From: Variovorax saccharolyticus
GTDB taxonomy: Bacteria > Pseudomonadota > Gammaproteobacteria > Burkholderiales > Burkholderiaceae_C
Direction: 5' to 3'
DNA: 64,000 nt
Assembly: GCF_030316765.1 (NCBI RefSeq)
Contig: NZ_JASZYT010000002.1
Coordinates: 496,001 to 560,000, forward strand
Under the pieces are notes generated by a model. It ran no database searches. It saw only the letters and a program-made list of their open reading frames with translations, and had not been told where the DNA came from. A program made the position numbers and the translations under genes. Every line of letters begins with the position of its first letter. Within the stretch, counting starts at the first letter, position 1. Positions 53,940 through 63,575 of this stretch are shown in pieces.

Positions 53940-54266
53940 ATGAACGGCTATCAGATCGAGCACTACCTCACCGCAGGCGACCACCGCGACCTTTACCTGG
54001 ACTGGTTGCAGCGATTGCGCGACAGGCAAACCAAGGTTGCGGTGATTCGCCGCGTGACCCGGCTCGAGTCAGGCAATTTCGGTGACCACAAGTTTTGTCG
54101 CGATGGCGTTTGGGAGTTGCGCATCGACGTCGGGCCCGGCTGGCGGGTGTACTACGCCTTGGCCGGCCGTCGCGTGGTGCTGCTGCTATGCGGTGGTGAC
54201 AAGCGGGCGCAGGACGCGGATATCGCCAAGGCAGTGAGCTGTTGGCAAGATTGGCAACGGAGATAG
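53940..54266 (+). CDS. Type II toxin, RelE/HigB-like (Gp49/PF05973 type)
   Basis: A 108-residue RelE-superfamily toxin: YLDWLQRLRDRQTKVAVIRRVTRLESGNFGDHKFC, then GVWELRIDVGPGWRVYYALAGRRVVLLLCGGDKRAQDADI, the standard layout of the phage-Gp49-like/addiction-module killer group. Such toxins are ribosome-dependent or free mRNA endonucleases. It precedes the antitoxin gene by four bases, the HigBA order. Confidence 0.85.
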   Translation: MNGYQIEHYLTAGDHRDLYLDWLQRLRDRQTKVAVIRRVTRLESGNFGDHKFCRDGVWELRIDVGPGWRVYYALAGRRVVLLLCGGDKRAQDADIAKAVSCWQDWQRR

Positions 54267-54270
54267 AGAG

Positions 54271-54582
54271 ATGCGAAGCAGACCTCATGACGAAGCAATG
54301 GCCGAGCTTTACCGCAGCGATCCGGCCTTGGCAGTGGAACTCATCAACGGCATCCTGGCTGATGGCGACCAAGTCGAACTGCTGATCGTGCTGCGCCAGA
54401 TGGCACAGGCGTTCGGCGGCGTTCAGGCGGTGGCCGAAAAGGCCCACTTGAATCCGACGCAGCTCTATCGCACTCTGTCGCCAAAGGGAAATCCGGCACT
54501 CAGCAGCCTGTCGACCATCCTCAAGGTGATGGGATTGCAGCTTGCAGTCCAGCCGCTGGCCGCCACGGATCAGGCCGGCTGA
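54271..54582 (+). CDS. Antitoxin with HTH, HigA-like addiction module antidote
   Basis: A 103-residue antitoxin. The C-terminal half is a Cro/C1-type HTH: GGVQAVAEKAHLNPTQLYRTL, then GNPALSSLSTILKVMGLQL. The N-terminal part (ELYRSDPALAVELINGILADGD) is the usual toxin-facing helix region. It probably represses the pair through the palindrome at 53923-53938. Confidence 0.85.
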   Translation: MRSRPHDEAMAELYRSDPALAVELINGILADGDQVELLIVLRQMAQAFGGVQAVAEKAHLNPTQLYRTLSPKGNPALSSLSTILKVMGLQLAVQPLAATDQAG

Positions 54583-54655
54583 GGAACTCTCGAGGCAACG
54601 AGCTGAAACAACGATCCATGCCTGCGGGCGCGGGAGGGTCTTGCAGCAAGCGCAG

Positions 54656-54679
54656 AATACTGTTTATTCATACAGTATT
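54656..54679. promoter_or_regulatory. LexA (SOS) box
   Basis: AATACTGT-N8-ACAGTATT: the eight-base arms are perfect reverse complements, and the site fits the CTGT-N8-ACAG LexA consensus with TACTG/CAGTA flanks as in strong E. coli boxes. It ends 13 bases before the radical SAM ATG and overlaps a possible promoter (TTGCAG at 54641, 17-bp spacer, TTATTC). LexA repression and DNA-damage induction of the next two genes are strongly suggested. Confidence 0.85.
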
Positions 54680-54692
54680 GAGGTGGGCCCCC

Positions 54693-55954
<1,262 letters not shown>

Positions 55955-55955
<1 letters not shown>

Positions 55956-57397
55956 TGGCGCGCCACAGCGTGCGCCTCGACGGCGCGGCCGACCGCGAGG
56001 GCTTCCGGCGCGCAGCGAGGCGGCTGCTCGGGCAGGGTGCCGAGCCCTCCGAGGTCGACTGGTCGGACGACGACACGCCGCGCGGCGCCACGGGCTCGCT
56101 GTGGGGCGACGAAGCGCCCGGCGAGCCCGGTGATGCGCTGGGAGCGCCAGCGGTGGTGCATGTGCCCGCAGGCTTCTCGGCGCTGTGCGACGAAGCCCTG
56201 CTGCACAGCGAGCCCCGGCGCTTCGGGCTGCTCTACCGCCTGCTCTGGCGGCTGCAGCGCGAGCCGGCCCTGCGGCACGATCCGCTCGACGCCGATCTGC
56301 TGCGGGCGCAGCAACTGGCCCGAGAGGTCCGCCGGGACATCCACAAGATGCGCGCCTTCGTGCGCTTCACCCGCGTCGACGGCGAGCGCCATGTCGCCTG
56401 GTTCGAGCCCGAGCACCACATCGTCGAAGCCAATGCGCCCTTCTTCATGCGCCGCTTCGCCCAGATGCGCTGGGCCATCCTGACACCCGAGCGCTGCGTC
56501 GAATGGGACGGCGCCGATCTGCGTTTCGGCCCGGGCGCCGACCGCCGCGAGAAGCCGCCGCCCGATGCCGGCGAGCAGCTCTGGCTGACCTACTACGCCC
56601 ACATCTTCAATCCGGCGCGGCTCAAGCTGGCGATGATGCGGCGCGAGATGCCGCGGCGCTACTGGCACAACCTGCCCGAGGCGGCGCTGATCGAGCCGCT
56701 GTCGGCAGCGGCCGGCGAGCGCAGCCGCGCCATGATCGAAGCGCCGCCGACGCCGGCCCGCCGCATCCGGGCGCCGATCCCGCTGCATCCGATGCCGGCT
56801 GAAGGCGCCGTGCCGCAGTCGCTTGACGAACTGCGCCTTGCCGCCAATGGCTGCCGGGCCTGCCCGATCGGCGCCCTGGCGACGCAGGCGGTCTGCGGCG
56901 AAGGGCCGCCGCAGCCGGCGCACATGCTGGTCGGCGAACAGCCCGGCGACCACGAGGACTTGGTGGGCCGGCCCTTCGTCGGTCCCGCCGGGCAGCTGCT
57001 CGACCAGGCCATGGCGCACCTGGGCTGGCCGCGCGATGCGGTCTATCTGGCCAACGCGGTGAAGCACTTCAAGTACGAGTTGCGCGGCAAGCGCCGCATC
57101 CACAAGACGGCGGCCCAGCGCGAGGCCGAGGCCTGCGCGGGCTGGCTGGTGCACGAGATCGCGCTGGTGCGCCCGCGCGCGCTGGTCGCGCTGGGTGCCA
57201 CCGCGGCACGGGCCCTGCTCGGCCGGGCGGTGGCCGTGCAGTCCGAGCGCGGGACTTGGCTCCGGGAGCGCAGCGACGGCTTGCCGGTCTTCGTGACCTT
57301 GCATCCCTCGGCGCTGCTGCGGCTGCCCGACGACCAGCGGGCCGACGCCTGGGCGCGCTGGCTGGCCGACCTGGCCCTTGCCCGGCAGCAGATCTGA
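55955..57397 (+). CDS. Fusion of TIGR03915-like DNA-metabolism domain and UdgX-type uracil-DNA glycosylase
   Basis: A 480-residue two-domain protein overlapping the radical SAM stop by one base. Residues about 1-250 match the DNA-metabolism domain paired with that radical SAM family (RRDIHKMRAFVRF, HIVEANAPFFMRRF, QLWLTYYAHIFNPARLK). Residues about 290-480 are a UDG: Cys300 and Cys303, GEQPGDHEDLVGRPFVGPAG (about 327), NAVKHFKYE, then the UdgX loop KRRIHKT with His383, and LHPSALLR. In UdgX the loop His bonds covalently to the abasic sugar after uracil removal. A matching role here is family-based inference. Confidence 0.88.
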
Positions 57398-57424
57398 GGT
57401 CCGCGCGATGGGACAATCGGCCCC

Positions 57425-58465
57425 ATGACCACCCCCGCCGACACCCTCACGATCACCCGCCCCGACGACTGGCACCTGCATGTGCGCGACGGCGCCGCGC
57501 TCGAAGCCGTGCTGCCGCATTCGGCCCGCCAGTTCGGCCGCGCGCTGATCATGCCGAACCTGCGCCCGCCCGTGACCACCGCGCAGCAGGCGCTCGACTA
57601 CCGCGCCCGCATCCTCGAGGCGCTGCCCGCCGGCGCCGCCTTCCAGCCCGTGATGTCGCTCTACCTGACCGACAAGCTGCCGCCCGACGAGATCGAACGC
57701 GCCGCAGCGGCCGGCGTCCGCGCCCTCAAGCTCTACCCTGCCGGCGCCACCACCAACAGCGATGCCGGCGTGACTGACATCAAGAAGACCTACGCCACCC
57801 TCGAGGCGATGCAGAAGCACGGTCTGCTGCTGCTGGTGCACGGCGAGGTGACCGACCCGGCCGTCGACCTGTTCGACCGCGAGGCGGTCTTCATCGACCG
57901 TGTTCTGATCCCGCTCCGGCGCGATTTCCCCGAACTCAAGGTGGTGTTCGAGCATCTGACGACGAAGGAAGGCGCCCACTACGTGCGCGACGCCAACCGC
58001 TTCACGGCCGCCACCATCACGGCGCACCACCTGCTCTACAACCGCAATGCGATCTTCACCGGCGGCATCCGGCCGCACTACTACTGCTTGCCGGTGCTCA
58101 AGCGCGAGACCCACCGCGTCGCGCTGGTCGAGGCCGCCACCAGCGGCAGCGACCGCTTCTTCCTCGGCACCGACAGCGCGCCCCACCCGGCCGCGCTCAA
58201 GGAGCATGCGCTGGGCTGCGCCGGCTGCTACACCGCGCTGACCGCGATCGAGCTCTACGCCGAGGCCTTCGACAACGCCGGTGCGCTCGACAAGCTGGAA
58301 GGCTTCGCGAGCTTCCACGGCCCCGACTTCTACGGCCTGCCGCGCAACACCGACAGCGTGACCTTGCGGCGCGAAAGCTGGACCGTGCCCGAGACCGTGC
58401 CCTACGGCGACGCCACGCTGAAGCCCTTGCGCGGCGGCGAAACCGTGGCCTGGAGGCTCGCATGA
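57425..58465 (+). CDS. pyrC: Dihydroorotase (class II, PyrC)
   Basis: A 346-residue dihydroorotase, third step of pyrimidine synthesis. Zinc ligands His17 and His19 lie in [10 protein letters not shown], the carboxylated Lys (about 103) in [12 protein letters not shown], further His in LLVHGEVTD and [14 protein letters not shown], and the Asp in LGTDSAPHP. The length is typical of the E. coli type. It follows the UdgX fusion by 27 bp but has its own good start, and it overlaps the next gene by four bases. Confidence 0.95.
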   Translation: MTTPADTLTITRPDDWHLHVRDGAALEAVLPHSARQFGRALIMPNLRPPVTTAQQALDYRARILEALPAGAAFQPVMSLYLTDKLPPDEIERAAAAGVRALKLYPAGATTNSDAGVTDIKKTYATLEAMQKHGLLLLVHGEVTDPAVDLFDREAVFIDRVLIPLRRDFPELKVVFEHLTTKEGAHYVRDANRFTAATITAHHLLYNRNAIFTGGIRPHYYCLPVLKRETHRVALVEAATSGSDRFFLGTDSAPHPAALKEHALGCAGCYTALTAIELYAEAFDNAGALDKLEGFASFHGPDFYGLPRNTDSVTLRRESWTVPETVPYGDATLKPLRGGETVAWRLA

Positions 58466-59265
58466 GTCTTTCGCCAAGAGTCATGCTGCTGGTCGACGCC
58501 GACAACGTGTCGGCCGACGTGATCGAGCAGGCGGTCGAACGCACCCTGGCCGAACACGGCGCGGTGCATGTGCGCCGCGCCTACTGCAATGCCGAGATGG
58601 CGCAGAAGCAGCAGTCGTTGTTCAAGCGGCTGTCGATCCGGCCGATGGTCAACCTGTCGGCCGGCAAGAACAGCACCGACATCGCCCTCGCGGTCGACGC
58701 CATCGACCTGGTGATCGCCGAGCGGCCGGATGTCGTGGTGCTGGTGTCGTCCGACTCCGATTTCGCGCCGCTGGTGATCCGGCTGCGCGAAAAGGGCTGC
58801 CGCGTCTGCGGCATCGGCCAGCAGGGCAAGACCGGCGAGGAGACCGTGGCGATCTACGACAGCTTCGTCGACCTGCAGCACCATTCGTCTTCGAGCAAGG
58901 CCGCCGTGGCCAGGCCCGCCGCCCGCCAGGCCGCCAAGGCCGAGCCCGCACCCAAGCCTGCACCCAAGCCCGCCGCCAAGCGCACCGCGCGGGCGCCGCG
59001 CCGCACCAAGGCCGAAGCGCCCGCCCCGGCGCCGCGCGCCCCGGTGCTGCCCGACGACGTGCTGCACATCCTCGATGCGGTGGCCGAGCTCGGCATGGGC
59101 AACAAGGTCGAGCTCAACGTCGCGGCCGAGCGGCTGCGGGCCGCCAAGCTGCTCGGCAAGAGCGCCAGTTCGCCCAAGCTGTTCAAGAAATACCCCGAGC
59201 TGTTCCTGCTGACCCCCGAAAAGACGCCCAACAAGGTGCAGTACATCGGGCCGATGCCGGCCTGA
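58462..59265 (+). CDS. NYN-domain protein with C-terminal LOTUS-like (OST-HTH) region
   Basis: A 267-residue protein. The N-terminal NYN/LabA-like PIN-fold nuclease domain (about 1-140) shows LLVDADNVS, Asp in [14 protein letters not shown] and [14 protein letters not shown], the acidic metal-binding set. A Lys/Pro/Ala-rich linker (about 145-195) leads to a C-terminal [18 protein letters not shown] region like an OST-HTH RNA-binding domain. A ribonuclease acting on structured or modified RNA is likely. It overlaps pyrC by ATGA. Confidence 0.85.
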   Translation: MSLSPRVMLLVDADNVSADVIEQAVERTLAEHGAVHVRRAYCNAEMAQKQQSLFKRLSIRPMVNLSAGKNSTDIALAVDAIDLVIAERPDVVVLVSSDSDFAPLVIRLREKGCRVCGIGQQGKTGEETVAIYDSFVDLQHHSSSSKAAVARPAARQAAKAEPAPKPAPKPAAKRTARAPRRTKAEAPAPAPRAPVLPDDVLHILDAVAELGMGNKVELNVAAERLRAAKLLGKSASSPKLFKKYPELFLLTPEKTPNKVQYIGPMPA

Positions 59266-59272
59266 TCCGGCG

Positions 59273-60043
59273 ATGGCTGCCGGCCTGGACGTCGACGCCG
59301 CAGCGCCCTGGCTGGCGCCCTTCGTGCCCCGTGTGCAACGGGTGGCCGCAAGAACCGCGTCCGGCGCCGGCGTGGCCGAGGCGCTGGCGAGCGAGCCGTC
59401 GCCCATCGACCTGGCCGCCGGGCCGCTGCGCTTCGTCGCGGGCGACAGTGCGGGCGCCGAAGCCTACGAGGCCTTCATCTTCCGCACCGCCGGCGTGCCG
59501 ACGCGCGACAACCTGCACGATCTCTTCAACGGCCTGGTGTGGCTGCGCTTTCCGCACGCCAAGCGGCGCCTGAACGAACTGCAGGCGGCGGAGATCGCAC
59601 GCGCCGGCATCGGTGCCACGCGCGGGCCGCTGCGCGATGCGCTGACGCTGTTCGACGAGAACGGCGCGGTGCTCGACGCCCCGCCAGACCTGTGGGAGGC
59701 GCTTGTCGCGCGCGACTGGCAACGGCTCTTCGTCACGCGGCGCGACCTGTGGCGCGATGCCCGGCTGCAGCTCTTCGGCCACGCGCTGCTCGAGAAGCTC
59801 GCCGCCCCGCGCAAGGCGGCCACCGCCCATGTGCTGGTGGCGCCGGGCGCCAGCCCGTCGCTCGGCCCGGAAGACACAAGGATCGCGGCTGCGCTCGATC
59901 CCGCCTGGCTCGCCACCAAGCCCTTCGTGCCGCTGCCGGTGCTGGGCGTCCCGGGCTGGTGGACGCCCAACGAGGCGCCGGCCTTCTACGACGACCCGTT
60001 CGTGTTCAGGAGCCCGCGGCCGCGGCGCGAGATTTCCTTCTGA
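59273..60043 (+). CDS. DUF3025-family protein
   Basis: A 256-residue protein of the DUF3025 family: EAYEAFIFRTAGVPTRDNLHDLFNGLVWLRFPHAKRRLNELQAAEI is the diagnostic block, and LDPAWLATKPFVPLPVLGVPGWW the C-terminal one. No function has been established that I know of. It starts seven bases after the NYN gene and is probably co-transcribed with pyrC and that gene. Confidence 0.85.
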   Translation: MAAGLDVDAAAPWLAPFVPRVQRVAARTASGAGVAEALASEPSPIDLAAGPLRFVAGDSAGAEAYEAFIFRTAGVPTRDNLHDLFNGLVWLRFPHAKRRLNELQAAEIARAGIGATRGPLRDALTLFDENGAVLDAPPDLWEALVARDWQRLFVTRRDLWRDARLQLFGHALLEKLAAPRKAATAHVLVAPGASPSLGPEDTRIAAALDPAWLATKPFVPLPVLGVPGWWTPNEAPAFYDDPFVFRSPRPRREISF

Positions 60044-60087
60044 TTCCAGTTGGTATTCGGTGCTTTGTCAGCCCTGAGGGACTTAAT

Positions 60088-60113
60088 CTTGCTTCCCACG
60101 GTTCCTCCTATGA
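60088..60113 (+). promoter_or_regulatory. Possible htpX promoter
   Basis: TATGAT at 60108-60113 is a fair -10 hexamer about 82 bp before htpX, with TTGCTT at 60088 as a closely spaced -35. A heat-shock sigma-32 match (CTTGCTT, then CCTCCTAT) is poor in spacing. Weak evidence only. Confidence 0.25.
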
Positions 60114-60194
60114 TGGCGCCCGAACCCTTGCAAGCCGGGTCGCGACCCTCATGTCCAGAGGCGGACACCCCTGTTTTCCCACGGAGAATCCAAC

Positions 60195-61070
60195 TTGAAA
60201 CGCATCCTTCTTTTCGTCCTGACCAACGTGATGGTGGTCGCGGTCCTGGGCGTGGTTGCCAGCCTGCTGGGCGTCAACCGCTTCCTCACGGCCAACGGGC
60301 TCAACCTCGGGGCGCTGCTCGGCTTCGCCCTGATCATGGGTTTCGGCGGCGCGATCATCTCGCTCCTGATCAGCAAGCCGATGGCCAAGTGGTCGGCCGG
60401 CGTCCGGATCATCAACGACCCGCAGTCGCCTGACGAGGCCTGGATCGTCCAGACCGTGCGCAACTTCGCCGACAAGGCCGGCATCGGCATGCCCGAGGTC
60501 GGCATCTTCGAAGGCGACCCGAACGCCTTCGCCACCGGCGCCTTCAAGAACTCCTCGCTGGTGGCGGTGTCGACCGGCCTGCTGCAGAACATGACGCGCG
60601 AAGAGGTCGAGGCCGTGATCGGCCACGAGGTGGCGCACGTCGCCAACGGCGACATGGTCACGATGACCCTGATCCAGGGCGTGATGAACACCTTCGTCGT
60701 GTTCCTGTCGCGGGTCATCGGCTATGCGGTCGACAGCTTCCTGCGCCGCAACGACGAGCGCTCGTCGGGCCCCGGCATCGGCTACTTCGTGACCACCATC
60801 GTGCTCGACATCGTGCTGGGCTTTGCCGCCGCCATCGTGGTGGCCTGGTTCTCGCGCCAGCGCGAATACCGTGCCGACGCCGGCGCCGCCCAGCTCATGG
60901 GCCGCAAGCAGCCGATGATCAATGCGCTGGCGCGCCTCGGCGGCCTGCCGCCCGGCGAGCTGCCGAAGACGGTCGAGGCCATGGGCATCACCGGCAAGCT
61001 CGGCAGCCTGTTCGCCACCCACCCGCCGATCGAGCAGCGCATCGCGGCGCTGCAGGGCGCGCAGGGTTGA
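60195..61070 (+). CDS. htpX: Membrane zinc metalloprotease HtpX
   Basis: A 291-residue M48 protease. Two N-terminal membrane helices (about 4-24 and 38-58) precede the zinc motif HEVAH (His144, Glu145, His148). Two more helices follow (about 155-175 and 195-220), then [11 protein letters not shown] with the third zinc ligand Glu. It degrades damaged inner-membrane proteins together with FtsH. CGGAGA lies before the ATG. It converges with the next gene with no bases between stops. Confidence 0.95.
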   Translation: MKRILLFVLTNVMVVAVLGVVASLLGVNRFLTANGLNLGALLGFALIMGFGGAIISLLISKPMAKWSAGVRIINDPQSPDEAWIVQTVRNFADKAGIGMPEVGIFEGDPNAFATGAFKNSSLVAVSTGLLQNMTREEVEAVIGHEVAHVANGDMVTMTLIQGVMNTFVVFLSRVIGYAVDSFLRRNDERSSGPGIGYFVTTIVLDIVLGFAAAIVVAWFSRQREYRADAGAAQLMGRKQPMINALARLGGLPPGELPKTVEAMGITGKLGSLFATHPPIEQRIAALQGAQG

Positions 61071-62735
61071 TCAGCCGGCGCGCGCGGCCGCGCTGCGCGC
61101 CACCGCTTCGGCGACCTTGATGCCGTCGACACCCGCCGAGAGAATCCCGCCGGCATAGCTGGCGCCTTCGCCGGCCGGGTACAGGCCGCGCACGTTGAGG
61201 CTCTGGAAGTCCTCGCCGCGGGTCATGCGGATCGGCGACGAAGTGCGGGTCTCGACGCCGGTCAGCACCGCGTCGTGCAGGTCGAAGCCCTTGATCTTGC
61301 GGCCGAAGGCCGGGAAGGCCTCGCGCATGGCTTCGATCGCATAGTCCGGCAGCGCAGCGTGCAGATCGCCGGGCGTGACGCCCGGCTTGTACGACGGCTC
61401 GACACTGCCGAGTGCGGTCGAGGGCCGGCCGGCGATGAAGTCGCCGACCAGCTGGCCCGGCGCGCGGTAGTCGCCGCCGCCGAGCACGAAGGCATTCGAT
61501 TCCAGCGAGCGCTGCAGTTCGATGCCGGCCAGCGCCGAGCCGGTGCGGCCTTCCTCCCAGCCCGGGAAGTCGCGCGGATCGATGCCCACGACGATGCCCG
61601 CATTGGCGTTGCGCTCGTTGCGCGAGTACTGGCTCATGCCGTTGGTCACGACCCGGCCCGGCTCGCTGGTCGCGGCCACCACGGTGCCGCCCGGGCACAT
61701 GCAGAAGCTGTAGACCGAGCGGCCGTTGCTCGCGTGGTGCACCAGCTTGTAGTCGGCGGCGCCGAGCAGCGGATGGCCGGCATGCCGGCCCCAGCGGGCG
61801 CGGTCGATCAGGCCCTGCGGATGCTCGACCCGGAAGCCGATCGAGAAGGGCTTGGCCTCGATGTGGACGCCGCGCGCGTGCAGCATCTCGAAGCTGTCGC
61901 GCGAACTGTGGCCCAGCGCCAGCACCACGTGGTCGGCGCGCAGCTCTTCGGTCTTGCCGGTCTGCTGGTCGCGCACGACCAGCCCGCGCAGCGTCTTGGC
62001 GCCGTCCGGGCCGTCCTCGAGCAGCACGTCGGTCACGCGCTGCTCGAAGCGGATCTCGCCGCCGAGCCGGACGATCTGCTCGCGCATGTTCTCGACCACC
62101 TTGACCAGCTTGAAGGTGCCGATGTGCGGGTGGGCCACGTAGAGGATCTCGGGCGGCGCACCGGCCTTGACGAACTCCTCCATCACCTTGCGGCCGAGGA
62201 AGCGCGGGTCCTTGATCTGGCTGTAGAGCTTGCCGTCGGAAAAAGTGCCGGCGCCGCCTTCGCCGAACTGCACGTTCGACTCCGGGTTCAGCACGCTCTT
62301 GCGCCACAGGCCCCAGGTGTCCCGGGTGCGCTGTCGCACGGTCTTGCCGCGCTCCAGCACGATCGGCTTGAAGCCCATCTGGGCCAGCATCAGGGCGGCG
62401 AAGATGCCGCAGGGGCCGAATCCCACCACCACCGGGTGCAGCGGCAGCGCGCCCGGCGCCTCGACCGGTGCCTGCCAGGACATGTCGGGCGTCACGCCGA
62501 TACGGGGGTTTTCGGCGAACTTCGCCAGCAGGCGGGCTTCGAGCGCGGGATCGGAGATCGCCACGTCGACGATGTAGACCTGCAGCAGTTCGGCCTTGCG
62601 GGCGTCGAAGCTGCGCTTGAAGACCGTGTGGCCGGCCATTGCGTCGGCACCGATGCCGAGGGTGGCGGCGATGGCCTGGGGCAGGGCCGTCGCGTCGTGC
62701 GCGAGGGGGAGCTTGATTTCGGAGATGCGGATCAT
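61071..62735 (-). CDS. FAD-dependent oxidoreductase, COG2509 type
   Basis: A 554-residue flavoprotein. The dinucleotide motif is HPVVVGFGPCGIFAALMLAQMGFKPIVLERG (about 95-125), QFGEGGAGTFSDGKLYSQIKD is diagnostic of this uncharacterised FAD-dependent dehydrogenase group, and NVRGLYPAGEGASYAGGILSAGVDG the C-terminal FAD loop. The first 90 residues form a separate small domain. The stop TGA abuts the htpX stop (TGATCA). The physiological reaction is unknown. Confidence 0.88.
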   Translation of the reverse strand: MIRISEIKLPLAHDATALPQAIAATLGIGADAMAGHTVFKRSFDARKAELLQVYIVDVAISDPALEARLLAKFAENPRIGVTPDMSWQAPVEAPGALPLHPVVVGFGPCGIFAALMLAQMGFKPIVLERGKTVRQRTRDTWGLWRKSVLNPESNVQFGEGGAGTFSDGKLYSQIKDPRFLGRKVMEEFVKAGAPPEILYVAHPHIGTFKLVKVVENMREQIVRLGGEIRFEQRVTDVLLEDGPDGAKTLRGLVVRDQQTGKTEELRADHVVLALGHSSRDSFEMLHARGVHIEAKPFSIGFRVEHPQGLIDRARWGRHAGHPLLGAADYKLVHHASNGRSVYSFCMCPGGTVVAATSEPGRVVTNGMSQYSRNERNANAGIVVGIDPRDFPGWEEGRTGSALAGIELQRSLESNAFVLGGGDYRAPGQLVGDFIAGRPSTALGSVEPSYKPGVTPGDLHAALPDYAIEAMREAFPAFGRKIKGFDLHDAVLTGVETRTSSPIRMTRGEDFQSLNVRGLYPAGEGASYAGGILSAGVDGIKVAEAVARSAAARAG

Positions 62736-62780
62736 GGCTGGAGGCCCGTATCGATCGGGCAAGGGCTGTGATCCCACGAG

Positions 62781-62801
62781 TGTATTACAATTTTGTATTA
62801 C
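62781..62801. promoter_or_regulatory. Toxin-antitoxin operator with TGTATTAC repeats
   Basis: TGTATTAC occurs at 62781-62788 and 62794-62801 (13 bp apart), and the centre TACAA-TT-TTGTA is palindromic. Ribbon-helix-helix antitoxins bind such short repeats, so this is the likely operator of the downstream pair. Confidence 0.5.
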
Positions 62802-62812
62802 GGAGACGATCC

Positions 62813-63079
62813 ATGACCCTGTCGATTCGATTGCCGGCGGAAGACGAGGTGCTGCTCGAGCGCGCCGCCGAGGCCCTGCGCATCAGCAAGTCGGAATTCA
62901 TCCGCCGCAGCATTGCCGCCTATGCGGCCAAGGTGATGCCGATCGACCGCGCGGCGACCGAGATCGACGCGATGTACATCGGCCAGGGCGGCGGCCTGCG
63001 GCAGCCCGGGCAGGTGGCGAATCCGGCCAAGCGCGCGATCCTGGAGCGGCTGCGTGAAAAGCACGGATACGCTCGCTGA
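62813..63079 (+). CDS. Antitoxin, DUF1778/ribbon-helix-helix type
   Basis: An 88-residue protein opening TLSIRLPAEDEVLLERAAEA followed by RISKSEFIRRSIAAYA, a ribbon-helix-helix DNA-binding domain of the CopG/DUF1778 type. The C-terminal tail (ANPAKRAILERLREKHGY) probably wraps the toxin. GGAG lies before the ATG. It overlaps the toxin gene by 26 bp. Confidence 0.85.
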   Translation: MTLSIRLPAEDEVLLERAAEALRISKSEFIRRSIAAYAAKVMPIDRAATEIDAMYIGQGGGLRQPGQVANPAKRAILERLREKHGYAR

Positions 63080-63476
63080 CACCGGCTTCCTGGTCGCGCT
63101 TTTCAACGACGGCGACGCCCACCACGCGGGCGCCGTCGCGATGCTGCAGCAGCTGTCCGGCAGGCGTCTCTACACGGTCTGGGAAGTGCTGACCGAGGCC
63201 GGCCACCTGCTCGACGATCGCGCCTGGTTCCACCTGCTGCGCTGGGCCGCCGCCGGCCGGCTGACCGTGCTGGCCAGCGACCCGGCCGACCTGTCCGAGA
63301 TCGACGATTTCACCGAGCGCTATGCCGACGGCGGCGCCGACCTGGCGGACGTGGCGCTGGTCTTCGCTGCGGATCGGACCGGCATCTACAACGTGCTGAC
63401 GGTGGATCGCAAGGACTTCGACCGCTATCGAAGTCCGCGTGGGCAGCGGTTGAAGCGGATCTGGGTCAAGGATTGA
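63054..63476 (+). CDS. PIN-domain toxin (VapC-like ribonuclease)
   Basis: A 140-residue PIN-domain protein starting at GTG, with GGAG seven bases upstream inside the antitoxin gene. Acidic site residues are Asp9 (LADTGFLVALF), Glu44 or Glu48 (TVWEVLTEAGHLL), Asp96/Asp99 (GADLADVALVFAADR) and Asp118 (LTVDRKDF). VapC-type toxins cleave tRNA or rRNA. It converges with cysK through a shared terminator. Confidence 0.85.
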   Translation: MKSTDTLADTGFLVALFNDGDAHHAGAVAMLQQLSGRRLYTVWEVLTEAGHLLDDRAWFHLLRWAAAGRLTVLASDPADLSEIDDFTERYADGGADLADVALVFAADRTGIYNVLTVDRKDFDRYRSPRGQRLKRIWVKD

Positions 63477-63510
63477 CGGACGGCTGCGTCTGATCAGTTG
63501 AGGACAGAGC

Positions 63511-63532
63511 AAAAACCGCTGCGCGGTTTCTT
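63511..63532. terminator. Bidirectional terminator between PIN toxin and cysK
   Basis: AAACCGC-TGC-GCGGTTT is followed by CTT on the plus strand and by TTTTT-like bases on the minus strand (AAAAA before the stem). Outer arms GGACAGA (63502-63508) and TCTGTCC (63535-63541) can extend the hairpin. Confidence 0.7.
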
Positions 63533-63535
63533 GGT

Positions 63536-63575
63536 CTGTCCCGCAAAGTCTCACGCTGTCCCGCAAAGCCTCACG
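63536..63575. repeat. Two tandem 20-bp repeats ending in the cysK stop
   Basis: CTGTCCCGCAAAGTCTCACG is followed at once by the same 20 bases with one change (T to C at the fourteenth). The second copy contains the cysK stop codon (minus strand, 63571-63573). It looks like a recent short duplication. Confidence 0.75.

Noticed and set aside
60087..60113. Sigma-32 heat-shock promoter for htpX
   Set aside because: The -35-like CTTGCTT and the C-rich -10-like sequence are only about nine bases apart, which is too close for a convincing match.
62768..62812. Longer start for the CopG antitoxin at 62768
   Set aside because: The extra 15 residues would be encoded by the operator repeats and have no ribosome site; the ATG at 62813 has GGAG upstream.
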